Of a stretch of DNA of 64,000 nucleotides, positions 33,835-44,456 are shown piece by piece (positions within the stretch are counted from its first letter, which is position 1; each line of letters opens with the position of its first letter). Under the pieces are notes generated by a model, which was not told the DNA's origin, did no database searches, and saw only the letters and a list, made by a program, of their open reading frames with translations. The stretch lies in assembly GCA_947311845.1 (NCBI GenBank), contig CAMZMU010000027.1, forward strand, positions 32,999,723 through 33,063,722, given 5' to 3'. The position numbers and the translations under genes are program-made. The stretch is from Poa pratensis. Its lineage: Eukaryota; Streptophyta; Magnoliopsida; Poales; Poaceae.

Positions 33835-35131
33835 GAGCATCTCCAGTCGGGGCGCCCAAATGACCGCCCAAAGGGATTTGGGGCGTACCGGACACTTTTT
33901 TCTCCCCACTCGCGCCGACCAAATCTGATTTCGGTCCGGCGCGGCCCAGTTTTGTGTCCGGCACAACCAGCCCACGCCCTCAACTTGGGGAGGCTTGAGG
34001 CGGCCCCAGACACTACGAAACGGCCGCCTCCGACGCGCGGGCCACGCCTGGCAGTGAGACGGCGCTCGCAATAAATGCCGGCTCCCCCCAATTTTTCCAC
34101 CAAAATCCCCAATCTCGCGCCAGTTCTCCCGCAAAAAAGAAAAACCCTGCCCTGCCGCCGCGCCGGATCGGATTCCATGGCGCCGACGGCCGTGGACAAG
34201 GAGAAGGGGAAGGCCAAGAAGAAGGCGACAACGGCGAAGAAGACGCTCGGCGTTAAGCGCAAGCCCCCGCCGCCCGCGAAAAAGCCGGAGTCGATGTCGG
34301 AGACCGATTGAGAGCTCGAACGTCTCCGGCGCCGATTGGAGACGCAGAGCCGTAGCGGGCGACGTGCGGCGGCGAGAGCTAGAAAGCTGCTCGATCGGCC
34401 GCGCCATTGACGGCAAAGGGCCTCGCCGCCATGAACAAGAAGATGGCAGCGATGAACCAAGCTTTCGCTTTGGGGGGCAGCCAAGAAAGCGCCGCCACTC
34501 TTCGATGCAAGAACGGCGGCTCTCGTCGAATTCATCTTTCTTCGCCGAAAGCGCCGCCGCCGGCACTCCTCGCACCAGAATCACCCCCGAGTACGTTCCT
34601 GTTGCAGAACAACGCAAGGTGGGCGACCCTGATGCAGAAGGCCGACGTCAGGATCGACGTCGAACAGAAAAAAAACCGCTGTCAAGAAGCGGAGCCAGGA
34701 CTTCATGATCTTGACGGCCGACATCTCCAACATGGATCCGCTAGCCAGGGCGGCGCACGACTGTATCGCGCCGCGATCCTGCAGGAGCTCGGGCTCGTTC
34801 AGCCGCCCCAGAACGACGAGAACGTCACGCCCGGGGCCGGCGTCATCGACGATGAGGACCCCGACATGACCCTGCCCGGCGACGGCTACGTGCGCCAGCC
34901 CGAGGACATCTAGACCTGCCGGTGGCAGCGGCAATCGGACGCCGGGCATATTTTGGCGGCATTTTTTGGATATGTAATTTGGCGGCAAACAAACACTTAC
35001 ATTTGTGGCCGAATGTGGCTAAAACTCTGAATTTGTAGCCATTTCTGATTTGAATTCGTAAAACCTCGGCGGCAGAAATGGGGAAAAAAAATTGGGCGGC
35101 CGTTTTGGGCGGCGCGAGTGGGGAGATTCTT
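33835..35131 (+). mobile_element. Harbinger-like DNA element with decayed ORF1
   Basis: The left end GAGCATCTCCAGTCGGGGCG follows TTA (33832-33834), and the right end TTTTGGGCGGCGCGAGTGGG through 35131 is its imperfect inverted copy. This terminus is common in grass PIF/Harbinger elements. The interior has no transposase but carries remains of an ORF1-type protein: 34177-34311 (MAPTAVDKEKGKAKKKATTA, Lys-rich) and, in shifting frames, MILTADISNMDPLARAAHD near 34700, which resembles the NAM-associated C-terminal region. Stop codons and frame changes make it non-functional. Confidence 0.65.
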
Positions 35132-35285
35132 GTCCTTCATCTCCTTCACCGCCAAGGCAAGACCTGGCACATGAGGCCTTGCCACATTTTGGTGGACGAT
35201 GCAGTCAGTTAGATGAGATGGAGGCTCCACTGTTTTCCTGCATTGGGTGTGCCAGTCCTGCAATGCAAGATCATAAAATTCAGGC

Positions 35286-35466
35286 AATGCAATGCACATG
35301 CACATGCACATGCACATGGACATGGATATGAACTAATGTGCAATGCAACTTCATGAAGTGCAGGCAATGCACATGAACATGGACAATGTGCAATGCAAAA
35401 TGATACATCAAGTACTATGTGCAATGCAACTTCATGAAGTGCAGGCAATGCACATGAACATGGACA
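35286..35466. repeat. ATGCAC microsatellite and duplicated 48 bp unit
   Basis: A short (CACATG)n run at about 35297-35325 is followed by two copies of a 48 bp unit starting gtgcaatgcaacttcatgaa (about 35338-35386 and 35419-35466). Simple local duplication. Confidence 0.75.
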
Positions 35467-35639
35467 GAAACTAATGAACATGGATTGCAGATTGACAAAG
35501 GTACATGACAAAGAAGAAACTGAATCCTAATCAGAAACTACAACATATCCGCACAATAATGAATATGCAGCACATCTACATACTGAGACGTAAACATATC
35601 TGCAATACGATTGACAAGGGATTGTAGATTGACAAGGTT

Positions 35640-36480
35640 TGCTACCACTTTTACCAAACGGCTCGTCGAGGGCCGGCGCCGGTTGCCGAAGGTGGAGGTG
35701 TAGTGACGATTGCCGGTGGTGAGGACGAGCGACGGTTCGTCATGGAGGACGAGCGACGATTGTCAGTGGAGCGTCGTTTGCTGGAGGAGGAGGAGGTCTT
35801 GGCGCCGCGAAGCTTGGCAGCGGGTTCGCCGGAATCTGGACCAGAAGGGCGAACCTAGGTGGCGGCCCAAGAGGCGGCGATGCTGGGGCTCGAAGAGGAC
35901 GAGTCGGCGGTGGCCTCACCGCGGCGAAGCTATGCGGGGCGTCCTGGCCCAGATTGGGGAACCCAGTCGCCGGACCCCCGACCATCGTCACAGCGGCTGC
36001 ATGCCCGCCGCTTGGACTGCCCTTGCAGATTCAGCGAGCCTCCACGTCTCGAAGCCGCCATCACTGCCGGGCTTGGCCGATGCGAAATCGGCGAAGGCCG
36101 CTTCATGGGCGGGAGGAGAGCGGGGTCAATCTGTGCCGCCGCACTCCGACGACCGCCGGCGGCCCCTTCTCGAACTCCCGCACGGCTCTCGCCACCGAGC
36201 TGCAGGATGCGCTATGGCCGATGGGACCGCGGGCCGACGGTGTGGGAGGAGGAGGCGGAGGAGCCGCTGCCATTGGGGTTTTCTTGGGCGGTGAGAGAGA
36301 GGCGATGGGATGTGAGAGCGGTGACAGTCAGAGGCGTAGGTGCGGGGGTTATGGCGCGTCTCCCGTGCTTCTCCACGCGTGCAACCGTTGCCACGTTCCT
36401 TCTCCTCGCGGCCTGGCTACCTGGAAACGGCCGATTCGGCCGTTCCTATGAGGCCCGGCCCAAGTACACACCCCTCCTTG
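35640..36480. other. GC-rich sequence with long open frames, unassigned
   Basis: Open frames on both strands (for example 35859-36605 plus and 35991-35740 minus) without recognisable domains. Composition resembles a grass first exon or a retroposon body like copies A and B, but I found no poly(A) tail or target duplication. It could be a gene fragment carried by a transposon. Confidence 0.35.
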
Positions 36481-36860
36481 TAAAAAGGAATGTTACCACA
36501 AAACAACCCAAATTTAACAAGCTAGTGGGAAAATCCGGCAGCATCTCCTTTGTACCGACGGACATCCACAACAGGCAAAATATATATCAGAGTATACATA
36601 TATAAAATCACAAGCGGAAGCATTCCACGGCTCATAAACAACCACAAGAGCTATGTGGTGAAACCACAAACCGAAAAGGTGCACTGAAACATGAAACCAC
36701 AAGTTATAAGCACACCCAACACTAGGTGGGAACTAGTAGACTTCAGCCCACCTTATAAAGCAACTAGAGCGGTATGGTCAACAAACCAAAACATGCTTTA
36801 TACACAACAAGTAGGACCTAGCTGTCAGAAATCATGAGCTGAAGTGGAAACTATCACGAT
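36481..36860. other. Possible fragment of a Gypsy LTR
   Basis: Holds accggcagcatctcc-like and tcacaagcggaagc-like words that recall LTR sequences of other grass Gypsy families. No ends are visible; interrupted on the right by element 2. Confidence 0.3.
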
Positions 36861-37988
36861 TGTCGGCCCAATGGAAACCAGGGTATCCTGGGCTGGCCTG
36901 CCACAGCCCTTGAATGCTCCGCAGAAATTTCTGCTAAGGACCAGGCTTTCAGCCTGGCGAGCCTCGCGAGGCATTTTCCCTCGCGAGGGCTTATTTGCTC
37001 GACCAGCATTTCTGCTAAGGACCAAACGATCGGCCTGGAGGCCTCGAGAGGGACCTCTGCCTCGGGAAGGCCTCTCCTAGAAGATCTCAGGCCCTGGCGC
37101 GTCTCCGCGCCACCCTCGGGAGGTTTTCCCTCGCGAGAAGTCAACGGCTACAAAACCTCGGCGAGGGTTCAGGCCTCGCGGGGTTCCTTCAAGTGGAAGC
37201 AAGCTCCTGCACCGCTGCAGAGCGCACATGGGCTCTGCGCCCGCCGCAGAGTGACGCGCGCGCCTGCGCGCGATGACGAAGACGCCGCAGTTGCCATTCT
37301 CGTGTATAAAGTGGTCAAAGGAGCTGCGGCAAGCAAAGCGGACTCCAAGACTTGCCAAATTGGTGATAAAGCGGCCGGCCGCCGCTACGCTCCAACTGCG
37401 ACGTCACCGTGGGGCGCGCCCCAAAGCTCTGCAGCGCCAGCCCACCGTCCTGGTTGGACGGTGGCTTTTTCTGCCAAGACGACGTGCTCCCTGCCATGGA
37501 CCGTGTCCATGGACGCCCCCGACGCTGTGCGCTGTGCTCCAACTCGGCGGCATTGTGGTATCCCTTCCCGCCGGAGATTTTCGGGGAAGAGGACCAAGCC
37601 CAGTATATAAGGAGCCAGTGTACGACCTAGGAGGGGGATCCCGCATTCACCAACACATTCCACAACCAAGGAGCTACGTCTGAGAAGAAGACGGAGCTCA
37701 TTCCACCATAGTCCACCATAGCCATAGCAGTGCCCTCGGCAAGCACCTTGTACTGTGAACCTCTCCAAGCAGTGCAATACATCTTAGCAGGACGTAGGGC
37801 TTTTACACCTCACGGTGGGCCTGAACCTGGGTAGCGGCTCGTGTTACCTCTCTGCGTGATGTTCCTCACCGAGCTCGACGAGCACCGTCGCCGAGGTTGT
37901 TGAGGATTTGTTTGACGTTGTGTTCAGCCCCTTACTCGTTTCCTGGCACTTGAGAGACACCCCTAGTTCCTGGGACTAGTCTCCGACA
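36861..37988 (+). repeat. 5-prime LTR of Gypsy element 2
   Basis: Starts TGTCGGCCCAATGG and ends GACTAGTCTCCGACA, with matching inverted ends. A TATA box cagtatataagg is at 37601. An internal direct repeat of atttctgctaaggacca (about 36927 and 37008) and several ctcgcgag palindromes lie near the start. Confidence 0.85.
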
Positions 37989-37990
37989 TT

Positions 37991-38009
37991 TGGCGCGCCA
38001 GGTAGGGGG
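37991..38009 (+). other. Primer binding site of Gypsy element 2
   Basis: tggcgcgccaggtaggggg begins two bases after the LTR end. It is a different PBS from that of element 1. Confidence 0.7.
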
Positions 38010-38246
38010 CTGAGGCGCGTCTTCAACTTCTTCAACCTCTCCGCGCCATGACTGACACGCGAGCTGCGCGTCTCGCGACGGACGTCCGGCAGGGCCAACA
38101 CCGAGCCCGCCGCCAACCACAACCCGCGTGGTCGCCCACGCGCCAACCGCGCTTCAGAGCGCAACGCCGAGCCGCGCGTCGAGCACCCTGAGGACGACGG
38201 CGGCAACGGCAGCGGCAACGACGGCGAGGACGAGGGAGCTTCCTCC

Positions 38247-39819
38247 TTGCACCCATCCAGGCGCGAGAGCGCCTCCACGATGGGCCGAGCAGCGCCCAGT
38301 CCAGCCACCGCGCTGCTGATGGCGCAAGAGCTGCTGCGCTACCGTCCCACGCAGGCGGGCCACGACAACTGGCTTGGGCGTCTCGAGGAGCTCATCAACG
38401 CCGCCGCCGTTCCTGCCGCCACCACTGCAGCACCAGCACCCTCTCGCTCGCTGGTGCGCCACTCCGGACGCGAGGGGAACATAGCGCACGGCGCTCCTCC
38501 TCCCCCTCCGCCTCCGCCACCTCCTCCAGCTGCAGCTCCGGCAGCAAACCACCGCGCCGCGTCGCACGCATCCTCGCCGCACGACTGCCAGATTGTGCAG
38601 CGGACTCCGGCGGATGCCCGCGTGGAGATCGAGCGCCAGAGGGACCGCCACAACCGCGTCGTGCAGGAGATTGCCGCTGCAGGTCGCCAGAACCGCGGCG
38701 TACTCGCTGGTGGCGCCGTGACATACGCCACGGGCTGCACCGCCTTCACCCGCAACCTGCGCCGCGTCGTCTGGCCTGTGAAGTTCAAGCCAGACCTCCC
38801 TCCACGCTACGACGGCAGGACCAACCCTCTGGAGTTCCTGCAGCTCTACACCGTCTCCATCCAGCTGCGGAGGCGACGACAAGGTGATGGCCAACTGGCT
38901 CTCCATGGCGCTCAAGGACTCCGCGCTCTCGTGGCTCATGAACCTCCCCGAGAACACCATCGACACGTGGGAGGACCTCTGCAAGGTCTTCGTCGCCAAC
39001 TTCAAGGGCACCTACGAACGCGCGCTCACCTACAACGACCTTCGCGCGGTGCGCCAGAAGCCTGACGAGACCCTCCGCAGATACATCCAGCGCTTCAGCC
39101 AGGTCCGCAACAAGATTCCGAACATCCCGGACTCGCACGTCATCTCCGCCTTCAGGGAGGGCGTCACGAACCACAGGATGCTCGAGAAGCTCGGCATCCA
39201 CGACACCCTCTCCTCTGTGGTGAAGCTCTTTGATCTGGCTGACAAGTGCGCCAAGGCTGAAGAGGGCCTCCTCTTCGTCAAGAAGGAAGTGGAGGAGGAC
39301 CCTCCAGAGGGGTCCAGGAGCAAGAAGAAGCCTGCGAGAAGCGCAAGACCACCGCCATCCTCGCGGCAGAGCCTGACGCAAAGCAGCCTCGCGAGGCCTC
39401 TCCGGCGGCTGAAGAGAAAAAGGCGGACAATCGCCCATACTGCATCTACCACAACAGGCACAACCACGCCACTGAGACTGCTGGGAGCTCAAGCAGCTCA
39501 GCAAGGAGCGGGAGAAGAACCAGGGCCGGGTGGCCGCGGAGGTGGACGCCACAACTTCCAGCACAGGGCTCGGGGGAACAACGCTGGGCAAAACGGCAAC
39601 CTCCCCGACGAGAACCCTGGGGGCTACCAGGCCCCTCAGGGGGCAATAGCCTGCATCCTCGGCGGGTCCCAGCGCCCAAGTCCAACAACCACTTCAAGCA
39701 ATTCTCTCGCGAGGTCAGCGCAGCGCTTCCAGGGCTTGAGGCTTCCCAGCCCCTCAAGTGGTCACAGTACACCATCGCCTTCGACTCCAAGGACCACCCC
39801 AAGTCGACCAAGGCAGTAG
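38247..39819 (+). pseudogene. gag region of Gypsy element 2
   Basis: Two open segments in different frames. 38247-39065 holds a Pro-rich tract and KFKPDLPPRYDGRTNPLEFL; 38884-39819 holds MANWLSMALKDSALSWLMNL, TWEDLCKVFVANFKGTYERA and a Lys-rich tail. The frame changes at about 38861-38872, where two G-runs each seem one base short. The core is a typical retrotransposon gag domain. Confidence 0.8.
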
Positions 39820-40412
39820 GCACCATCCCACTGGTGTGCACCCCCATCATCAACAACATCGCCGTCGCCAAGACGCTTATAGATGGGGGTGCGGGCTTGA
39901 ACGTCATCTCTGTCGAGACCTTCGAGCAGCTTCAAGTGCCCTACGAGTGGCTCATGCCCTCTAGGCCCTTCACGGGGGTGACAAGTGGCTCACCACACCT
40001 CTGGGGCAGGTGAGGCTCGCGGTCACCTTCGGCACGCCGCAGAACTACCGCACCGAGCAGATCGACTTCGACGTCGCACACATTGGCCTGCCCTACAACG
40101 CCATCCTCGGCTACCCCGCCCTCGCGAAGTTCATGGCTCACTCACCATGCCTACAACATCGTCAAGCTTCCAGGCAGCGGCGGCACCATCGCCATCCACG
40201 GTCAAGTCCAGGACGCAATGCGCTCTGTCGAGACCGCCTACAAGGCCGCTGCCGTGGCATTCCCCGCTGATGAGGACATGGAGCCCCTCGAGAGGCCCGC
40301 GAAGAAGAAGCAGCTGTTCTCACAGGAGCAGGCAGCCACGAAGAAGGTGTCACTGGACGCCAGCGGCTCGGGGGCTAGCGTCACCATAGGCGCTGGCTTG
40401 CCTCCCAAATAG
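39758..40412 (+). pseudogene. Protease region of Gypsy element 2, ending at TAG
   Basis: The active-site motif LIDGGAGLNVISVETFEQL is at about 39878-39934 in a frame different from neighbouring segments. It continues through TFGTPQNYRTEQIDFDVAHI and a segment 40083-40412 that ends with TAG (40410-40412), then ESALVAFLRAN in the same frame as RT. The stop is at the homologous place to that in element 1. Confidence 0.7.
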
Positions 40413-42002
40413 GAAAGCGCGCTCGTCGCCTTCCTCAGGGCAAACTCTGACATGTTCGCATGGACACCGTCAGAGATGTCCGGAGTACCGAGGGAGGTGA
40501 TCGAGCACCACTTAGCCGTGTGTCCAAACGCACGCCCCGTGAAGCAGAAAGCACGGCGCCAGGCGCCAGAGAAGCAAGAGTTCATCATCAAGGAAGTAGA
40601 GAAGTTAAAAGAAGCGCACATCATCAGAGAAGTTCCACACCCCACATGGCTCTCCAACACGGTGGTCGTTCCCAAGCACACCGGGGGCGGCAGGCTCTGC
40701 ATCGACTACACCGACCTCAACAAGGCCTGCCCCAAGGACCCGTACCCCATGCCTCGGATAGACCAGATCGTGGACTCCACCGCCGGCTGCGACCTCCTCT
40801 GTTTTCTGGATGCCTTCTCAGGCTACCACCAGATCAAGATGGCGAAGGAGGATGAGGAGAAGACAGCATTCCTCACCCCTTGTGGTGTGTATTGCTACGT
40901 CTGCATGCCCTTTGGCCTGAAGAACGCCGGCGCCACCTTCCAGAGGCTCATGAGGAAGGCCTTGGGGGCTCAGATGGGAAGAAATGCAGAAGCCTACGTC
41001 GACGACATCGTGGTCAAGACTCGCGAAGAGCACACCCTCATGGAGGACCTCGAGGAGACCTTTGCCAGCCTGCGCAAAGTAAGCATCAAGCTGAACCCCG
41101 CCAAGTGCGTCTTCGGGGTACCGTCAGGCAAACTCCTCGGGTTCCTAGTGTCTCACCGCGGCATAGAAGCGAATCCTGACAAGATCAAAGCCATAGAAGA
41201 GATGCAGCCACCTCGTCGCCTTAAGGACATGCAGCGCCTCGCGGGATGCATGGCCAGCCTCGGCCGTTTCATCTCCAAGTTCGGCGAGAGGGCGCTGCCA
41301 TTTTTCAAGCTCATGAAGCGGTCTGGCACGTTCAAGTGGACGCCTGAGGCGGACAAGGCATTTGAAGACCTGAAGAAGTACTTGGCTAGCCCACCTGTCA
41401 TGGTTGCCCCAAGGCCCGGCGAGCATCTGAAGCTGTACCTATCAGCCACTCCACAAACAGTGAGCGCAGCCTTGGTGGCAGAAAGGGAAGAGCCAGTCCT
41501 CGCCAAGAAGGACACCGCCACGCCAAGCCCAGATCCCCCCGACAAGGAAACATCCTCTTCAGGCCCTGAGCCCCATGCCGAGCCCGCGCAACCAGAAGGC
41601 ACCCTCGTCGAGGGTCCACCTCTCGAGAGGCTCGACAAGGCTCCCGAGGAACCCAGCGCTGCGTCACCATCGACAGCCCTCGTCGAGCATCCCGTCTACT
41701 TCGTCAGCACTGTGCTGCGAGATGCTCGCGAGCGGTACACTATGCAGCAGAAGCTCCTCCTCGCGCTCCTCATCGCTTCCAGGAAGCTGCGCCACTACTT
41801 CCAGGGCCACCCCATCACGGTGGTCACATCATTCCCTCTGGAGCAGATCCTGCGCAATCCAAACGCCACTGACCGCGTCGCAGGGTGGAACATTGAGCTG
41901 CAACCTTTTGGCCTGCGCTTCGACACCACCAGGGTCATCAAGGGAGAGCATTGGCTGACTTCGTCGCCGAGTGGACAGACACCAGCAAGAAGAGCCTCAT
42001 GA
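40413..42002 (+). CDS. Reverse transcriptase region of Gypsy element 2
   Basis: Continuous open frame through the polymerase: WLSNTVVVPKHTGGGRLCID, LCFLDAFSGYHQIKM, MPFGLKNAGATFQRLMRKA, the catalytic AYVDDIVVKT at about 40993-41022, KLLGFLVSHRGIEANPDKIK, and the thumb and connection region. A Pro/Glu-rich insertion (about 41490-41680) lies between connection and RNase H, longer than in element 1. All motifs are intact; the upstream TAG is the only stop in this part. Confidence 0.88.
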   Translation, partial: ESALVAFLRANSDMFAWTPSEMSGVPREVIEHHLAVCPNARPVKQKARRQAPEKQEFIIKEVEKLKEAHIIREVPHPTWLSNTVVVPKHTGGGRLCIDYTDLNKACPKDPYPMPRIDQIVDSTAGCDLLCFLDAFSGYHQIKMAKEDEEKTAFLTPCGVYCYVCMPFGLKNAGATFQRLMRKALGAQMGRNAEAYVDDIVVKTREEHTLMEDLEETFASLRKVSIKLNPAKCVFGVPSGKLLGFLVSHRGIEANPDKIKAIEEMQPPRRLKDMQRLAGCMASLGRFISKFGERALPFFKLMKRSGTFKWTPEADKAFEDLKKYLASPPVMVAPRPGEHLKLYLSATPQTVSAALVAEREEPVLAKKDTATPSPDPPDKETSSSGPEPHAEPAQPEGTLVEGPPLERLDKAPEEPSAASPSTALVEHPVYFVSTVLRDARERYTMQQKLLLALLIASRKLRHYFQGHPITVVTSFPLEQILRNPNATDRVAGWNIELQPFGLRFDTTRVIKGEHWLTSSPSGQTPARRAS

Positions 42003-42047
42003 GGCAGAATCCACGCCAGCAGGAGACACGGGCCAAGCCACTGGACC

Positions 42048-42482
42048 ATGCACTTCGACGGAGCATTCGCATGCCAGAACGCTGGGGCTGGCGTCGTCCT
42101 GACCTCACCCAAGGGCGACAAGCTCTACTACGCCGTCCAGCTGTGCTTCACGACAGACAAGGTCTCCAACAACATCGCCGAGTACGAGGGCCTCCTCGCC
42201 GGGCTCAGAGCCGCAATCGCCCTCGGCATCAAGCGCTTACTCATCAAGGGCGACTCCCAGCTCCTCGTCAACTTCTCCAACAAGAGCTACACGCCTAAGG
42301 ACGGCCATATGGCCGCTTACCTCGAGGAGGTCCGCAAGCTCGAGAAACACTTCAAGGGGATGGAGCTCAGGCACATCCCACGAAGGGAGAACCAGGAGGC
42401 CGACGACATCGCCAGGCGAGCATCACGCAGAGAAGCCCAGCAGGCGGGCGTGTTCGAGAGAGGCTCACCAGGGCATCGGTGA
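42048..42482 (+). CDS. RNase H domain of Gypsy element 2
   Basis: MHFDGAFACQNAGAGVVLTS, NIAEYEGLLAGLRAAIALG, LLIKGDSQLLVNFSNK and LRHIPRRENQEADDIARRAS give the four conserved acidic positions. The frame differs from the RT segment, with the change near 41960. Confidence 0.85.
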   Translation: MHFDGAFACQNAGAGVVLTSPKGDKLYYAVQLCFTTDKVSNNIAEYEGLLAGLRAAIALGIKRLLIKGDSQLLVNFSNKSYTPKDGHMAAYLEEVRKLEKHFKGMELRHIPRRENQEADDIARRASRREAQQAGVFERGSPGHR

Positions 42483-42504
42483 AACAGCCAAAGAAGCGGT
42501 CGAG

Positions 42505-43062
42505 ATGAACACGGACGAAGAGCTCCCACCACCGCCAACATCCGGAGCGCCGAGCTGCGGCCCACCCACAGGGGAACGCCTGCTGCTGGCCATGACACAC
42601 CAAGAGACGGGCTGGATCGATGAGCTCAAGGAGTACCTCAGGGACGGAGTCCTCCCTGAAGAGGACGCAGAAGCAGAGAGAGTTGCTCGCCAGGCCAAGT
42701 CATACTGCCTTCACGAGGGAGACCTGTACCGCAAGCGTCCAAATGGAGTTGCACTAAAATGCGTCCCCCCGAAGAAGGCCGCCAGCTGATCAAGGACATA
42801 CACAGTGGAGAATGTGGCCACCACTCATCATCACGCACCCTCGCAGGGAAAGTCTTCAGGAGTGGTTTCTATTGGCCCTCAGTACTTCAAGATGCAACCG
42901 CCGTTGTCCAGGCTTGCGAGGCGTGCCAGTTCCACGCCAAGCAAGTCCACCAGCCCGCACTGGGGCTCCAGACCATCCCTCTCTCCTGGCCCTTCGCGGT
43001 CTGGGGGCTGGACATCCTGGGACCTTTCCCACGCTCCAGCGGGGGCTACCGCTACCTCTGAG
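42505..43062 (+). pseudogene. Integrase N-terminal part of Gypsy element 2, truncated
   Basis: Linker from 42505, then in another frame the zinc finger HSGECGHHSSSRTLAGKVF ... CEACQFHA and the start of the catalytic core PFAVWGLDILGPFPRSSGG. It ends at GYRYL where the sequence changes to unrelated DNA at about 43062. Only the first catalytic Asp remains. Confidence 0.82.
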
Positions 43063-43853
43063 TGATTGTATTATTCTGAACAGAATAAAATTGATAGTGC
43101 TTTTTCCTGTTACGATTATGTGCCTTCTCTCTTTATTCATTTTTTCCCTCTTGTTATGCTCTTACGTGTATGAAAAGTTAGTTTATCATGTAGTAGCATT
43201 TTTTTTGGAACTCATGTCATGGCTTGTCGATTGCGGTACGCTCTAGTTAACCACTGTCATCTAGCACGTAGGGTCATCAAATAGATTGACTATTAAGAGG
43301 GTTAGATGCGATGGTAGGTAGGGTTAGGACGTCTCCGGCGATTCCGGCGATTCCGATCATCCCGGCGCCCGAGACCCCTCCCCGCCTTCTATGAGTGGGC
43401 ACGCCGCCGAGATTGCCCCAAAGGAAGCGTCCCCGAGCTTCGCGGACGGGAAATTTTGGCGGGCGATCGAGGACGATTCCTCGGAGGATGAGGAGGTGGT
43501 GCGTCGGGTTAGGGGCTCCCCGTGGAGAGGGTAGGAAATCCGCGACCGGTTATCTCCAAAAGCTCTTCCTCGACAATGCGTCGAGCCCGCCGTGCTCATT
43601 TCTCTTGCCTTATTTCCCGAGTAAGTCATGCCTACCTGTCATAACATGCTTCCACAGATTTCCATCGTTGAATTTGCGTCTACAATGGTGATGTTTTGCG
43701 CAGAAACAAACACGGCACCCTCATCCACTTGGACATGGAACGCTTAGCTGCCTTGTATCTCGATAGCGGGGATCGCTATGAAGACAGGGCGGAGTCTAAG
43801 CGGACTACACCGACATCAAGATTGTTCTGAATAATGCTCTCCACGGCTACGCC

Positions 43854-44270
43854 ATGAAGGGTGGCCCGATTTTAAAAACAAGAAAGTCAGAGGATGGAAG
43901 GTTTAGGTTCGCGCACCGAACGTATTTCCCCTGCATGAAGCAGGATTCAAGTAGTTGGATGGAGTCATGGTACCTCCTCTATCAAATGAGGTGGTTTTTA
44001 AAGTTTCAACGACGAGGCCAATTTATTTCTCGTGATTTCAACGCATGGGTTGCAAGACTAAAGGACTTCGCTGATTATTTTATCAGAGCCGAGTTCCGAT
44101 ACATTCAGAACATGATCGCGCGAATCATCATGGGTGATGTCCTAGATCAAGATGGACAATTCTACTACAGCTTACAACCACCAGCTAATGCCGATATAGA
44201 AAGGCGCTTAAGCTATTCGGGTGATGACAGGCCATTCAACTCGTTAAATGGTTGTGAACCATTCCCGTAG
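43854..44270 (+). CDS. Hypothetical CACTA-borne ORF
   Basis: 138 residues starting MKGGPILKTRKSEDGRFRF, with aromatic-rich WMESWYLLYQMRWFLKF and a helical C-terminal part. I do not recognise a family. Upstream, a probable further exon reads HGTLIHLDMERLAALYLDSG near 43710-43770. Its place before the viroplasmin ORF suggests a CACTA accessory protein. Confidence 0.45.
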   Translation: MKGGPILKTRKSEDGRFRFAHRTYFPCMKQDSSSWMESWYLLYQMRWFLKFQRRGQFISRDFNAWVARLKDFADYFIRAEFRYIQNMIARIIMGDVLDQDGQFYYSLQPPANADIERRLSYSGDDRPFNSLNGCEPFP

Positions 44271-44456
44271 ATACCAGAGAGAAGGTGATCGAGGAACAAA
44301 TCTTTATTCTGTCTTATGTACACAACTCGTTGGATGCATGCATGCTTAGTTAATTTTTTGTTTGCTTTAATCTTTCTTCTCTCTTATGTTCACAAATCTT
44401 TTTTATTACAACTCTTATTTGACTTGTAATTTTATATGCGTCTTGTGTACAGAGAA

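Larger units (their letters stand above)
36861..43062 (+). mobile_element. Truncated Ty3/Gypsy retrotransposon, Tat type (element 2)
   Basis: A 5-prime LTR of 1128 bp (TGTCGG...CCGACA), primer binding site, then gag, protease, RT, RNase H and the start of integrase. Coding stops at 43062 within the integrase core and there is no 3-prime LTR, so the right half was lost. Domain similarity to element 1 places it in the Tat lineage, but LTR and PBS differ, so it is another family. Confidence 0.88.

Noticed and set aside
33835..35131. Functional nuclear gene encoding a NAM-associated protein
   Set aside because: Bounded by transposon-like inverted ends and broken by stop codons and frame changes.
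35286..35466. CRISPR-like repeat array
   Set aside because: Only two long units plus a microsatellite in a plant nuclear context; no spacers.
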